Source: Clostridiales bacterium
Lineage (GTDB): Bacteria; Bacillota; Clostridia; TANB77; CAG-508
Assembly: GCA_004553715.1 (NCBI GenBank)
Contig: SFKP01000006.1
Coordinates: 1-61,764 of the forward strand
Length of the DNA stretch: 61,764 nt
Reading direction: 5' to 3'
Below, one piece after another: positions 36,438-47,500 of this stretch (within the stretch, counting starts at the first letter, position 1; each line of letters begins with the position of its first letter). The notes under the pieces are model-generated. The model saw nothing but the letters and a program-made list of their open reading frames with translations. It was not told the origin of the DNA and made no database searches. The translations under genes and the position numbers were made by a program.

Positions 36438-36629
36438 GGGAAAAGTGTGTCTAAAATGTGGGAGTAATTTTTTAAAAATTCCCCCTTACAAACCCCTTTT
36501 AAATACTAGCTATAACTAACTGAAAAGAATATATAATAATATAAATATAATATAAAGCAAAAATAAATTTGCACATTTGTCTAATTCATAATACCAGACT
36601 AAAATGGAATTAGATAGGAGTGATGAAAG
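36438..36629. other. Non-coding right part of the element remnant
   Basis: After parB comes GGGAGTAATTTTTTAAAAAT then TCCCCCTTACAAACCCCTTT, a sequence type that follows parB in integrative elements, then AT-rich DNA. TCTAATTC (36580-36587) and GAATTAGA (36607-36614) are inverted and might mark a boundary. No gene seen. Confidence 0.35.
36577..36605 (+). promoter_or_regulatory. Promoter ahead of the prepilin-like pseudogene
   Basis: TTGTCT (36577-36582) and TAAAAT (36600-36605), 17-base spacer. Confidence 0.5.
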
Positions 36630-36707
36630 ATGAAAAAGATTTTAAAGTTTTTTGGAGTTTTAATAATTGCAAATATAAAAAAAATAATAATAAAGTATTG
36701 TAAATAA
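36630..36707 (+). CDS. Possible 25-residue signal-peptide-like fragment
   Basis: ATG 36630 follows AGGAG and encodes MKKILKFFGVLIIANIKKII, which looks like the start of a signal or anchor peptide cut short. An overlapping start at 36623 is also possible. It is probably a remnant; a real small protein is less likely. Confidence 0.25.
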   Translation: MKKILKFFGVLIIANIKKIIIKYCK

Positions 36708-36757
36708 AAAAGAATATGTTATTATAAATATATAAACAAAAGAAAAAGGAGAAGAAA

Positions 36758-37886
36758 ATGAAATTAAAAATAAAAGATAGAATAAAAAAACAACAAGGTA
36801 TTACATTAATAGCTTTAATAATTACTATAATAATAATGTTAATACTATTAACAGTAAGTGTAACTTCAACAAAGGATGGAAAAATATTTGAAATGGCAAA
36901 AACTGCTGTAGATAAAGTTGGTGATACAGCAGAGCTAGAACAAAACATGGTTAGTGGACTAATACAAGGTGACTGCAAACATAAATGGGGAGAGTGGCAA
37001 ATAATTGAAGTTGCAACTTGTATTAAAGAAGGTAGCAAAAAAAAGAGTGTGTGAAAAATGCGAAAAAATAGAGATAGATTCAGAACCAAGAGCTGCTCAT
37101 ACATATAATGAAAGCAATATTTGTACAGTATGTGGGGAGAATGGCCCGATCGTCGGAGATTATATAATATATACACCACAAGAAGGTGTATATAAAGTAG
37201 GACAAGCATCATCTGGGTATGGGGAAGTAGGTAGTATACAGGAATTTAAAACACAAGTAACAGATGAAGAAGACTTATATACAAAATTAAATTATGCAAA
37301 TACAGATTTTTATACAAAATTTTCTCGGAAATGTGAAAATTAAATTAAATGATCAAACAAAAACTTTATATCCAGCAATTGCTGCAGATGAAGCAGGAAA
37401 TACAGAAACAGGTTTGCTAGAAGGAGCGTTAACATGGTGTGATAAAGTTGGAGATAGAGTAAAAGATGAGAATGGTGTTTCTAAATATGAAGCATACTCA
37501 GGGTATTTAGATGCAAAAAATTCTGAAAATACTATATGGGCACATGCTCTTTGGGAACAATTAGCTCTGGGAAATTCAATTATGTATAAAAAAATTTGGG
37601 CATAAATAATGCACCAGTAGGTATGCTTTCTAATAGTTCTGGTTATTTAATAGCAACAAGATGTTGTGTGCATGCATATAGTGGTAGTGATAGAGTACCT
37701 CAATGGGGATTAATATATGCAAAAGCACTTACGTTTAATGGCAATTTGTTTAATGCGAGTGGTAGAGCAAGTGTTATGACATATAGTGCTTGTCCAATTG
37801 TTGAAATGCCAAATACAAACATAAAATTATTTAAGGATACATCATCAACCACATCGAAAACAATTTGGAACATAGAAACTAATTAA
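36758..37886 (+). pseudogene. Prepilin-like surface protein with zinc-ribbon cysteines, three frameshifts
   Basis: The N-terminus KKQQGITLIALIITIIIMLI is a class III-type prepilin signal (cleavage after Gly, long hydrophobic helix). Next come CKHKWGEW, CEKCEKIEID and NICTVCG, paired cysteines as in zinc ribbons, then a secreted-type C-terminal domain (GALTWCDKVGDRV ... GYLIATRCCVHAYSGSDR). Coding switches frame near 37033 (eight A), 37318 (AAAATTTTC) and 37590 (seven A). The pieces read on without loss, so the whole would be about 375 residues. Either a recent pseudogene or repeated homopolymer errors. AAAAGGAGAAG precedes the ATG. Confidence 0.75.
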
Positions 37887-37943
37887 CATAAAAAACCTTA
37901 TTCACCGCTAATAACAGCAGAAACGAGGTTTTCTTTAAAAATA

Positions 37944-37972
37944 TTGAATATTAAATAATGCTATGATATAAT
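37944..37972 (+). promoter_or_regulatory. Promoter of the surface locus (38-48 kb)
   Basis: TTGAAT (37944-37949) and TATAAT (37967-37972), 17-base spacer, followed by a T run and a second TATTATAG. The next plus-strand genes to 48813 have gaps under 60 bases, so this could drive them all. Confidence 0.65.
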
Positions 37973-38024
37973 TTTTTATATTATAGTTTATATAAGATTG
38001 ATATATAAAAGAAGGATGAAAAGT

Positions 38025-38150
38025 ATGGAAAATAATTTAAAAGACTTATCAAGTAAAGAAATAATTGAAATGTATTCTAAAAATAGAAACTTCATTAATT
38101 TCTTAGACAAAGAAATTAAAAACATGGAGAAAACGAGGGATGAGAAATGA
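38025..38150 (+). CDS. 41-residue helical protein translationally coupled to the next gene
   Basis: ATG 38025 follows GAAGGATG. It encodes MENNLKDLSSKEIIEMYSKN and ends in EKTRDEK; it is charged and helical. Its stop TGA overlaps the ATG at 38147 of the following gene (ATGA), typical of coupled translation. No known family. Its good binding site and the overlap make it a credible small gene. Confidence 0.55.
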   Translation: MENNLKDLSSKEIIEMYSKNRNFINFLDKEIKNMEKTRDEK

Positions 38151-39709
38151 ACAATTTAGAAGAACTTAATTCAAAAATAAAATTGAATATAGAAAATTTA
38201 GATATACTTCCAAAAAACAATAAAAAGAATATCAATATTTATATAAAAAAACTAGAAGAACTAAAAAAAGAAGCTGAAGAATATCAAGAGAAAATAATAA
38301 GAGAAATGGAAAAAAGATTAAAAAAAGCAACAAGTGTAGAAAAAAATCCAGAAATAGATGTAAGCCTTCAGAAAATTACAAATAATGAAGGTGTATTATA
38401 TTTATTAAACGATATAGATACATCTTATGAAAAAATGGACTTAGATAGAGCAATGTTTAATTTAAAACATTACTATAAAAAGAATTTAGAAATAGTAAAT
38501 GAAACAATATTATATTGTATAAAGAAGTTCGAAGAAGTAGGGATTGAGCTAGAATTATCAGATTTTGACTATAGTGAATACGTACAACAATATCTAAATG
38601 TATTTTTTTATGAAATGGAAGAAGAGAATATAAACTCAAACAGGATAAAGAGTAAGTTTGAAGAGATATATTGGAGATGCCCTGAATTAATAATACATAT
38701 TGTTTTAAACATCAGATATTTATATGAAAAAAACAAAAAAGAGATTGATAAATATTACGAAAAACAAAAAAGGATGTTAATAAAAAATTTCACACCAGAA
38801 GAAATAATGGAAAGATTTGTAGATTTGAAAAAACAATTAAACATAGAAATAAGTAGTGACAAAGCTACCATTATAAATAAATTCATCAGTGGAGAGCTAA
38901 ATATTAAAGATTATAAAGAAAAAGCTATAATAGATGTTTATTCAAAACTTATTTCAAATAGCGAAATAGATTTAAAAGATATTAACAAAATGGATGAAAT
39001 AGATTTAAATATAGAGAAGTTATTACATACTTTATATGAATACAAAGAATATTTACAATTTAAATTTATAATAGATGATGTTAAGAAAATATATCAAGAA
39101 AAAGATAAATATAAAAATGCATATATTCAAACAAAAAAAGAAATAGATAAAAAAGAGAAAAAGAGAATAAGTTTAAATAGCAAGATAAATAAAAAAGGAA
39201 TATTTCAAAAGTCAAATGAAAAGCATATAGACCAAATGAATGAGCTAATTGTAGAGCTAAAACAAAACTACAAGGAATTAGATAAAAATAAAGTATATGA
39301 CAAAATTGCAAAAGAATTAAACAATAACTCTACATTAAAAGATGTGTTAACATTGGCAAGTTGTTTTTATGAATACTTATTTGTTTGTATTCGTAATAAT
39401 AATAAAGATATGGAAGAACAAGAAATAGAAAAAGTGATTGCTGACTTAAAAGCATTTCTATTATATCCATATAACACAATAATTAATAATATAAAAATAT
39501 TAGAAGAAAAAGACATTATGATAATAATAAAAGACAGATATAGACTTTTAGATATTAATATTTTAAAAGAAGATCTAAATGAAGAAAACTTAGATTCATT
39601 AATAGAAATAGCAGAAAAGATTACAATAGCACACAATATCAGAAAAAATAAAATTGATTTAGAAGAGATAGAAATGGCATTTGAATTCAAAAAAATATTA
39701 AATAAATAA
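38147..39709 (+). CDS. Cytoplasmic coiled-coil protein, function unknown
   Basis: 520 residues, very rich in Lys, Glu, Ile and Asn. No signal peptide or membrane segment. Coiled-coil-like stretches occur near residues 20-65 and 325-395 (LEELKKEAEEYQEKIIREME; KKEKKRISLNSKINKK). No catalytic motif seen. First large gene of the surface locus, 17 bases before the giant secreted protein. A cytoplasmic helper or regulator for export or assembly is possible; I do not recognise the family. Confidence 0.7.
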   Translation: MNNLEELNSKIKLNIENLDILPKNNKKNINIYIKKLEELKKEAEEYQEKIIREMEKRLKKATSVEKNPEIDVSLQKITNNEGVLYLLNDIDTSYEKMDLDRAMFNLKHYYKKNLEIVNETILYCIKKFEEVGIELELSDFDYSEYVQQYLNVFFYEMEEENINSNRIKSKFEEIYWRCPELIIHIVLNIRYLYEKNKKEIDKYYEKQKRMLIKNFTPEEIMERFVDLKKQLNIEISSDKATIINKFISGELNIKDYKEKAIIDVYSKLISNSEIDLKDINKMDEIDLNIEKLLHTLYEYKEYLQFKFIIDDVKKIYQEKDKYKNAYIQTKKEIDKKEKKRISLNSKINKKGIFQKSNEKHIDQMNELIVELKQNYKELDKNKVYDKIAKELNNNSTLKDVLTLASCFYEYLFVCIRNNNKDMEEQEIEKVIADLKAFLLYPYNTIINNIKILEEKDIMIIIKDRYRLLDINILKEDLNEENLDSLIEIAEKITIAHNIRKNKIDLEEIEMAFEFKKILNK

Positions 39710-39726
39710 TATGGAGAAATTTCAAA

Positions 39727-41553
39727 ATGAGAAAATTTAATACAAAGAAATTAGTTATAACAGGATTGTTAGCATTATTAATTATAATTGAATTATTAGC
39801 ATTAGGTATTTCTAAGGCAGAAAAAACTAAAGAAATAGAACTTAATGTTTCAGATTACGAAGGCAAACTTAAATCTTGTGCACTAAAAATAAATGCATTT
39901 GATAGTGGAGAGAGTGGCTATTATATAGTATTGCCAGAATTTATAGATGCTAAACAGATAGATAAATATATAATAGAAGAAAAAGCAATTATATCTGAGG
40001 AAAATGAAGAAGAAAACATTATAGAGGAAACGAATAAAGCAGAAAACATCGTAAATGAAACAAGTATAAAAGCTACAACAGAAGGAACTAAAACAGAAAA
40101 AGTTCCAGGAGATGAGTTATATATAACACAAAAAGAGCTTGAAAATCAGAATATATCTTTGCAAGCAATATACAAAACTAAAAATGTGGAAAACAATATT
40201 TTATATAATACAAAATTGGAGCAAGTGTTGGAAAATGAAGGAAAAACAATTACTGTCCAAGGTTATATGCCTTTAAATACAACTATGCAGTTAAATGAAA
40301 TTGCTGAAGAAGCATCTAATATATTGAATAAGGTATCTATAGAAAACTTTATGCTACAGCAAACATATAATATTAAATTGATAAATAATGATGAAGAATA
40401 TGTTTCAAATAGCCAAGAGGACATATATAAAATTATAATTTCTGAAATGGACGAAACTAAGGATTACCAAGTATTTCAAATTGTGAAAAATGTAGAAGAT
40501 GTAGCAACAACTACCACTCAGGAAATAAAATCAGAACTAGTAGAGAAAGGATTAAACTTTAATATCCAGAGTTTTGAGCCTTTTGCAATATTTGAAAGTA
40601 ATCTTACAACTGAAATTCAAGAAGAAACTCAAGAAGAAACAAAAGTTGTAGAAAAGGAAATATCAACAAGAGCAATATCAGCCACTACAAAAACATGGGA
40701 TGGAAGTATAGCAACTTCTTTTAGTATTGGAGAGGGAACTAAGACATATCCATATTTAATATCAACAGGTGCGGAACTTGCATATTTAGCAAGCAAAGTA
40801 AATGCTGGGACAACCTATGAAAACGTGTATTTTCAACTTATAAACAGTATTAACTTAAATGGAATAGAATGGACACCAATTGGAAATATTGCTAACTCTT
40901 TTAGAGGGATATTTGATGGAGCAGGATATACAATATCAAATGCAACAATAACAATTGGGACGATTCCTACAGTATTAACTACCTATGGAATTTTTGGAAG
41001 TATTGGTGGAGGAACAACTAGAACTATTGTAGAGAATGTAGAATTTGATAGTATAAATGTGTCTTTAACAGCAACTACAGGTTCAGGAAGTGCTGCTACT
41101 TCAAGTACAACAACCGATAAAGGATATCACATTGGAATTGTTGCAGGAACAATGTATAAAAACTCTTCTATAATAAATGTTATTGCAAAAAATAGCACAA
41201 TCTCAAATACCCAAAGAATAACATTAGCAAATTCTTATTTTAGAGTTGCAATAGGTGGAATATGTGGAATTGCATTAAATACTTCGTCGAGTGAAACAGA
41301 CCCAGGAGCAGGAGCTAGATATGCTATAGAAAATTGTTATTCAGATGTGGATATAGATATATTAATAAGAGATAATAATGGAAATATGCCTGCTTTCGGA
41401 CAATATGCGACAGGTGGAGTAATTCGGTATTATTCTTTCACAACCTGTGTGGCCAACAAACTGTTTATATACAGGTTCAATTATATCAAGGGGATTTATA
41501 GGCCCAATTTTTGCATATTTAAGAAATGCAACTTCATTTACATCAACAAGTAA
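39727..41553 (+). CDS. N-terminal part of a giant secreted beta-solenoid-like protein
   Basis: Real coding runs from ATG 39727 to about 41424; the remaining 43 codons are out of frame. A signal peptide or anchor (residues about 8-30) is followed by a Glu/Asn/Thr-rich region and then by WDGSIATSFSIGEGTKTYPY, LISTGAELAYLASKVNAG, LNGIEWTPIGN and FRGIFDGAGYTISN, a pattern of GLUG-type surface proteins. Next come short beta-repeats. At GTAATTCGGTA (41418-41430) one base too many puts the frame out; removing it leads into GIILSQPVWPTNCLYTGS of the following entry. Repaired, one protein of about 2640 residues. Confidence 0.75.
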   Translation: MRKFNTKKLVITGLLALLIIIELLALGISKAEKTKEIELNVSDYEGKLKSCALKINAFDSGESGYYIVLPEFIDAKQIDKYIIEEKAIISEENEEENIIEETNKAENIVNETSIKATTEGTKTEKVPGDELYITQKELENQNISLQAIYKTKNVENNILYNTKLEQVLENEGKTITVQGYMPLNTTMQLNEIAEEASNILNKVSIENFMLQQTYNIKLINNDEEYVSNSQEDIYKIIISEMDETKDYQVFQIVKNVEDVATTTTQEIKSELVEKGLNFNIQSFEPFAIFESNLTTEIQEETQEETKVVEKEISTRAISATTKTWDGSIATSFSIGEGTKTYPYLISTGAELAYLASKVNAGTTYENVYFQLINSINLNGIEWTPIGNIANSFRGIFDGAGYTISNATITIGTIPTVLTTYGIFGSIGGGTTRTIVENVEFDSINVSLTATTGSGSAATSSTTTDKGYHIGIVAGTMYKNSSIINVIAKNSTISNTQRITLANSYFRVAIGGICGIALNTSSSETDPGAGARYAIENCYSDVDIDILIRDNNGNMPAFGQYATGGVIRYYSFTTCVANKLFIYRFNYIKGIYRPNFCIFKKCNFIYINK

Positions 41554-44500
41554 TTATCCAATATTATGGAATGGAAATGATGCCGGGACATTAACAACTA
41601 ATTGCTATTATAGTGCATATTATGTAGGCGAAGATTCAATTAATGCAAACTCATCAGCAAATTCTATAACCTCAGGTACATCTGATTTATATATTAGTGA
41701 AACTGGTATGGAAGCTGTACAAGGTATAAATAAAGGAACATATATAAGTGATATATCAAGTAGACTATCTTCATTTAATAATTATGCAGGGGATAGATAC
41801 ATTAATTGGCAATATTCTGGCGGAACATTTTATTTAGTGCCAAAGTTTGAAACAAGTATTAATAGTACAAATAAACCAACATATACAGCAGTTGTAAATA
41901 GCTCTTATGGCTCACAACAATATACATATAGATGGTATATAAATAATGTGTTAGATGAGAGTATAACAGGAAACTCTATTACAAAAGAGGCTGATGTAGA
42001 AAATAGTTATGTTATTGATGTTTTGGTAAGTGATGGAAATTATTATGCACTTGCAAGTGTCACCATTCCAAGATTAACAATAGAAATAGAGTTTGATATA
42101 GATGAGGCAAATGATAAAGTGACAGGAACAGTGACTAGTGACTATACTATAATTAATCAGGAAAATTATATATTCCAATGGTATACGATTGATGCTGCAG
42201 GAATTTCATTAGAGGAAATAGAAGGAGAAACTTCTAGAGTTTTAGTAAATTTGGAAGATGGTGTTGAATACAAGCTAATTGCAACTAATAAAAACACCAT
42301 GTCAACTGTAGAGGGTAGTTTTATATATGGAACGAGAACCGTAATATATGTAGATTACACAAATGGAAGAGATAATTATAATACAGGTCTTACTCCTCAA
42401 AGTCCAGTAAGTACTCTTAGCGCAGCTTATGGAAAATTAAGCTATACAGGAACTATAAATACAAATATTATTGTAATAATGGGGACTTATTCAAGCTCAT
42501 TTTTAAATAATGCAAGTTCAACAACATATAATAAAAATGTAACATTTACAGGAATATATGATAATGTTAATTATAATGGGGTTTTATATTTTGAAAGATA
42601 TTCATCTACATACCCATACAAATATTTAACAGCAGATACAGGTTTTCAACATTTAACATTAAGAAGCTCATCAAGCAATTTATACTTATACTTGCAAGGC
42701 TATGATTTAGTAATGGGTGAAGGAATAATAATGACAGGATATGCTTCAGCTGATACGAACCAAGGCTTGATTACTGGAAGTGCGCCAGCATTTCATATTT
42801 TTGCTGGTTGGCTTCAATATAATTATGCAACATTACCAAGAAATAATACAAAAATAGTTATAAAAAGTGGAGCTTATGGAAGAATTGTTTTAGGAGGAAG
42901 TCCAGGAGGAATGGATGTTTCTGCATTGGAGCAGACTACTTCTAGAAACTTTACAGGTTCATCTTTTGATGACATGTTTAATGTGACAGTAGATATCGAT
43001 ATAAAAAATAGTACAAAAGGAAATTATGCTTATGATGTAAATTTATTAGTTGGTGGATCAGCATGTGGAAATACCTATGCAAATATTACTGAAAACATTA
43101 AAGCTGGTTCAATAGGGCGTATTCTAGGAGCAAGCTTAGGGGATACTGATAGGCCAAGCAATTGGGATTATCCAATAAATACTCATATTGGGACAAGTAC
43201 TATAAATGTAACAGGGGGAACAATTAATGAACTTTATGGTGCATGTTTAGGAAGAAATATGAATGCTTTAACAGGGAGTTCATCTCTTATTTGTGATTCA
43301 TATTTTTATGGAGATATTTTTATAAATATAACAGGAGGAACTATTACAGGTAATATCTATGGAGCAGGAGCAGGAGGAGTTACTGGATATCACGAAAATT
43401 CTTCTGATATATATAAAAGTTATGGAAAAGATATAGAAACTAGTGTAAATATAAATATTTCAGGAGGAACTATTGAAGGAGATATTTATGGTGGAGGATA
43501 TGGGTATACAGAATATCTAACGGAAAGTGTTACAGCAAGTGATGCTGGAGCATTATATGGAGATAGCTATATTAGAATAACAAATAGTCCAACGATAAAT
43601 GGAGATATTTATGGAGCAGGTTGTGGATACAATTTTTCTAGTAAGCCTAATATAGCACAAATGATAGGAGAATCTAACATAGAAATTAGTGGCACACCAA
43701 CTATATCAGGAATGATATTTGGCGCAGGTGCAGGAGTTTCTGGATATGCGAATATGGCAAAACTAACAGGAAATTCAAACATAACAAGTGAAGCAAATTT
43801 AATTACGAATATGTATGGCGGAGGAAACATTGCCAAAACAGTTGGAACAACAAATATAAATATAAATAGTGGCACATATACAGGAAGCATATATGGAGGA
43901 GGAGATATAGGAGTTGTTGAAGGAACTTCTTATGTATATATAAATAGTGTAGAAGCAAATAATATATTTGGAGGAGGAAATCAAGCAAGTGTCACAACAA
44001 CAAATATATACAATAAAGGCGGAATTGTATCTAACATATATGGAGGAGGAAACAAAGCAAATGTTAATACAACAAATATATATCTTCAAGGAGGAAAAGC
44101 TTCAAACATATTTGGCGGTTCAAATCAAAGTGGAACGGTAACAAGCAGTAATATTTACGCATCATCTGGAACAGCAACAAACATATATGGGGGCAACAAT
44201 CAAGGAGGAACTACAACTAACTCAAATATAGTAATAAATAACGGAACAATCCAAAATATATATGGAGGAAACAACCAAGGAGGAATTACAAATAATCCAA
44301 ACATTAATATAATAGGAGGAATTATATCAAACATATATGGAGGAGGAAATAGGGCAACCGTACCAACAACCAATGTTCAAATTAGTGGAGGAAATATACA
44401 AAATGTATTTGGCGGAGGAAATGCTGCAAGTGTAGATAATAATACAAATGTAAATATAACAGGTGGCACAATAAACTTAAATATATATGGAGGGGGAAAC

Positions 44501-47500
44501 GAAGGGATTGTAAATGGTAATACCAATGTAAAGATAAAAGATGCAGTTATTGGCGGAAGTGCATATGCAGGAGGAAATGGTGTAATGGCTATTGTAAATG
44601 GTAATACAAATATTACAATTTCAGGACGAACTATAATAGGGAATGAGCAAAATGCAGTATCAGCACAAAAAGGCTCTGTATTTGGAGGAGGAAATGCCGC
44701 TGCAACAGGAATAGAAGCTAATAATAATTCAACAAGTACAGTAAATATAGTGGGTGCTACTATTTATGGTAATGTATATGGCGGAGCAAACACTTCTGTT
44801 GTATATGGATATACAGATTTAAATATTGGCCATGATGCAGTGCAAGATAGTACCTTAACATTAGATGATATATATATTAGAGGAACAATCTTTGGTGGAG
44901 GAGAAGCAAATGCTTCAGGTTCTGAAGTATATGATTATTCTTTTATAAGTGTGACACAAGGAATAGATATTAATATTAATGGAAATGGACACACAAAATT
45001 TGAAACAGAAGGAAGTATATTCGGATCTGGAAATGCTTCTAGTACAACAGGAGATAGCACTATTCTAATAAAAAACTATGGTACAAAAGATAATCCATGT
45101 AGAAATATTTCTATACAAAGAGCAACAACAGTTACGATGGATAATAGCTGCCTTGCTTTATTTGGAGCAACAGATAGAACAAATGAATATTCTTCAGTAA
45201 AATTTTCCCTAAGTAGAATAGATGAGCTAAAAATAAAAAATGGTTCAATAATATTTTTGGAATGTGGTGCAAACTTATTAAAAAAATTATCGAGCTTAGT
45301 TGATATAAATGGTAATGAAGAAATTGCGACAGTTACAATAGATGAAACAACAGGTGAAACAACTAAAAATGTAGATAATAGAATTTATTTATATGAAGGT
45401 AAGAATTTTAATGTAGCCTTAGAGGAAAATGTAAATGAAAATGATACATTATGTGGAGATGTAGATGGAATGACATTTTTAGGTTTATACAACAATAGCA
45501 ATAATCCAGCTACAAGTACAGGGTTTTACCATTATAGTTTTGAAAATGGAGACAAAATAACAAATATGGGAACATTTAGGACAAACTCTTATGTAAAAGG
45601 TGCGCATAAAACAGATCATGACATTACTGTAGATGGATTTTATACAAACTATAATGACAAAGATAACGAAGGGTTTATAAAAACAGGATATGTAGGGGTA
45701 ACACCAGCAGATGATACATATTATATGTGGATAGTTGGTGAAGCGATAAATGTTAGAACTTATCATATAACACTTACTGCATCAAAATATGCAACACTAG
45801 GAACACATGAACTTGTATTAGATGGTTTTTCAATCCCAAATACAAAATTTATATTACAAGGATTTTCATCAGGTTTGAATGAAGACATATCATTAATAGA
45901 TAATAGCCAAATAGAAGCTATTTCTCAAGATGAAGACATAGCAAATACTATGTTTGGGCTTTCAATGAGAAGTGGTAAAAATGGTTGGAGAACAGATAAC
46001 AAAACAAGTTTTTATACTACAAGTGGTGGTACATATAATGGAAATAATTATTATGTGAGTGATAACTCGATAACTACTCCAACACTAGTATTCTGCTTAT
46101 ATCATTCACAGAACTTAAATTTAGAACAGGAACTAGGAGAGGTTACAGTAAGATTTCAAGTATTAGCACCAATAGATGATTTAACAGAGGAAATATCTTA
46201 TATAGATATTATAATTGACATGAACACATTGTTAAATCAAGATAGTTTTTATGAAGCAGCAATTACTCCAGGAGAAGAGTTCGAGCTGTTTACAACAACA
46301 GAAACTAACATAACAGAAAATAGTATGTTTTCAACATATTATTCGCTACTATATAATAACTTTTCAGAAAGTGACTACTATGCAGATTATACAAGCTACA
46401 AACGTGTTTTAGTTTCAAGAGATTCAAATGATTTGCCTTATGTATTTAAAGCAAATACTAAAATTATAATGCTAGACATGGTAACAAACAAACATTACTA
46501 TTATATTGTCACAAGCCAAGACGAAACAAACAATATATATATGTATGAATTGAATAAATTTATAGAAATAGGAAGTATAGATTCAGGATATGATGAAGTG
46601 GCAGCAAGTAATACATATTATAATTCATCACAAGACCTAATATATGAAAACTTTATTTTTCATGTAGATGTAAGCGAAAGCAATATAGCAGAAGAGGTAT
46701 ATAACAATACATTGTTAATAGAATTACAAGATTCAAATGGAGAAACATTAATAGGAGTATTAAATATACAAAGAAATACTATTAAATATAGTATATATAA
46801 AGATAGAAATGCAACTATTGATATTGATATTACATCAGAAGACAAAATATATTTGGGAGATATTATAAACTTAACAGCAACAACAAATTTTACACAAAAT
46901 GTATTAAGTTCAAAGACAATATATGATACAAGATTTTTCAATTCAAAAATGGGAATACAAATAAGCATATTTGACATTAATGGAAATCAGTTAAATAGTG
47001 ATACTTTACTAGGAATAAACTTTGAATATGATGGAGCAATATATTATCCAAGAATAGATGGTACAACCAGAATAAAAATAGCAGATAGAGTATCAAATGT
47101 TTTATCTAAAATAAAAATAAATACAATTAATAATACAAAATTAGCAACAGGTGATTATACGATAAAAGTAGAAACTTTTGGCTCTCCAGATGGTATATAT
47201 TACGGACTAGAAACATCTAGTTATGATGAAACACAAATAACTATTATAAATGGAATATACGGGCTAAAGGCTACAACAGACAATAATTCTAAAATAATAG
47301 ATAAAACTACTGGAAAAACCTTAAATGATAATAACATTATCAATGTAAAACTTGAATACTCTTCAGCATTAAATACTCCTATTATAATGATGGAATTACA
47401 AAGAAGAGATTATACTAGTGAAATTTCTTTAAATTATGAAGCAGTAGATTTAGCAAATTATACTGAGACACAATTAACTTCAGGATATAACCAATATGAG

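Noticed and set aside
41400..41460. Programmed frameshift in the giant protein
   Set aside because: No slippery heptamer or stop-codon-based +1 site with a downstream structure is evident at the junction, and other genes here have similar single-base breaks. A plain indel is simpler.
43800..44620. CRISPR-like array
   Set aside because: The repeats are diverged, in frame and code for GGGN coils of a long protein; spacers are not unique sequences of constant length and no cas genes are present.
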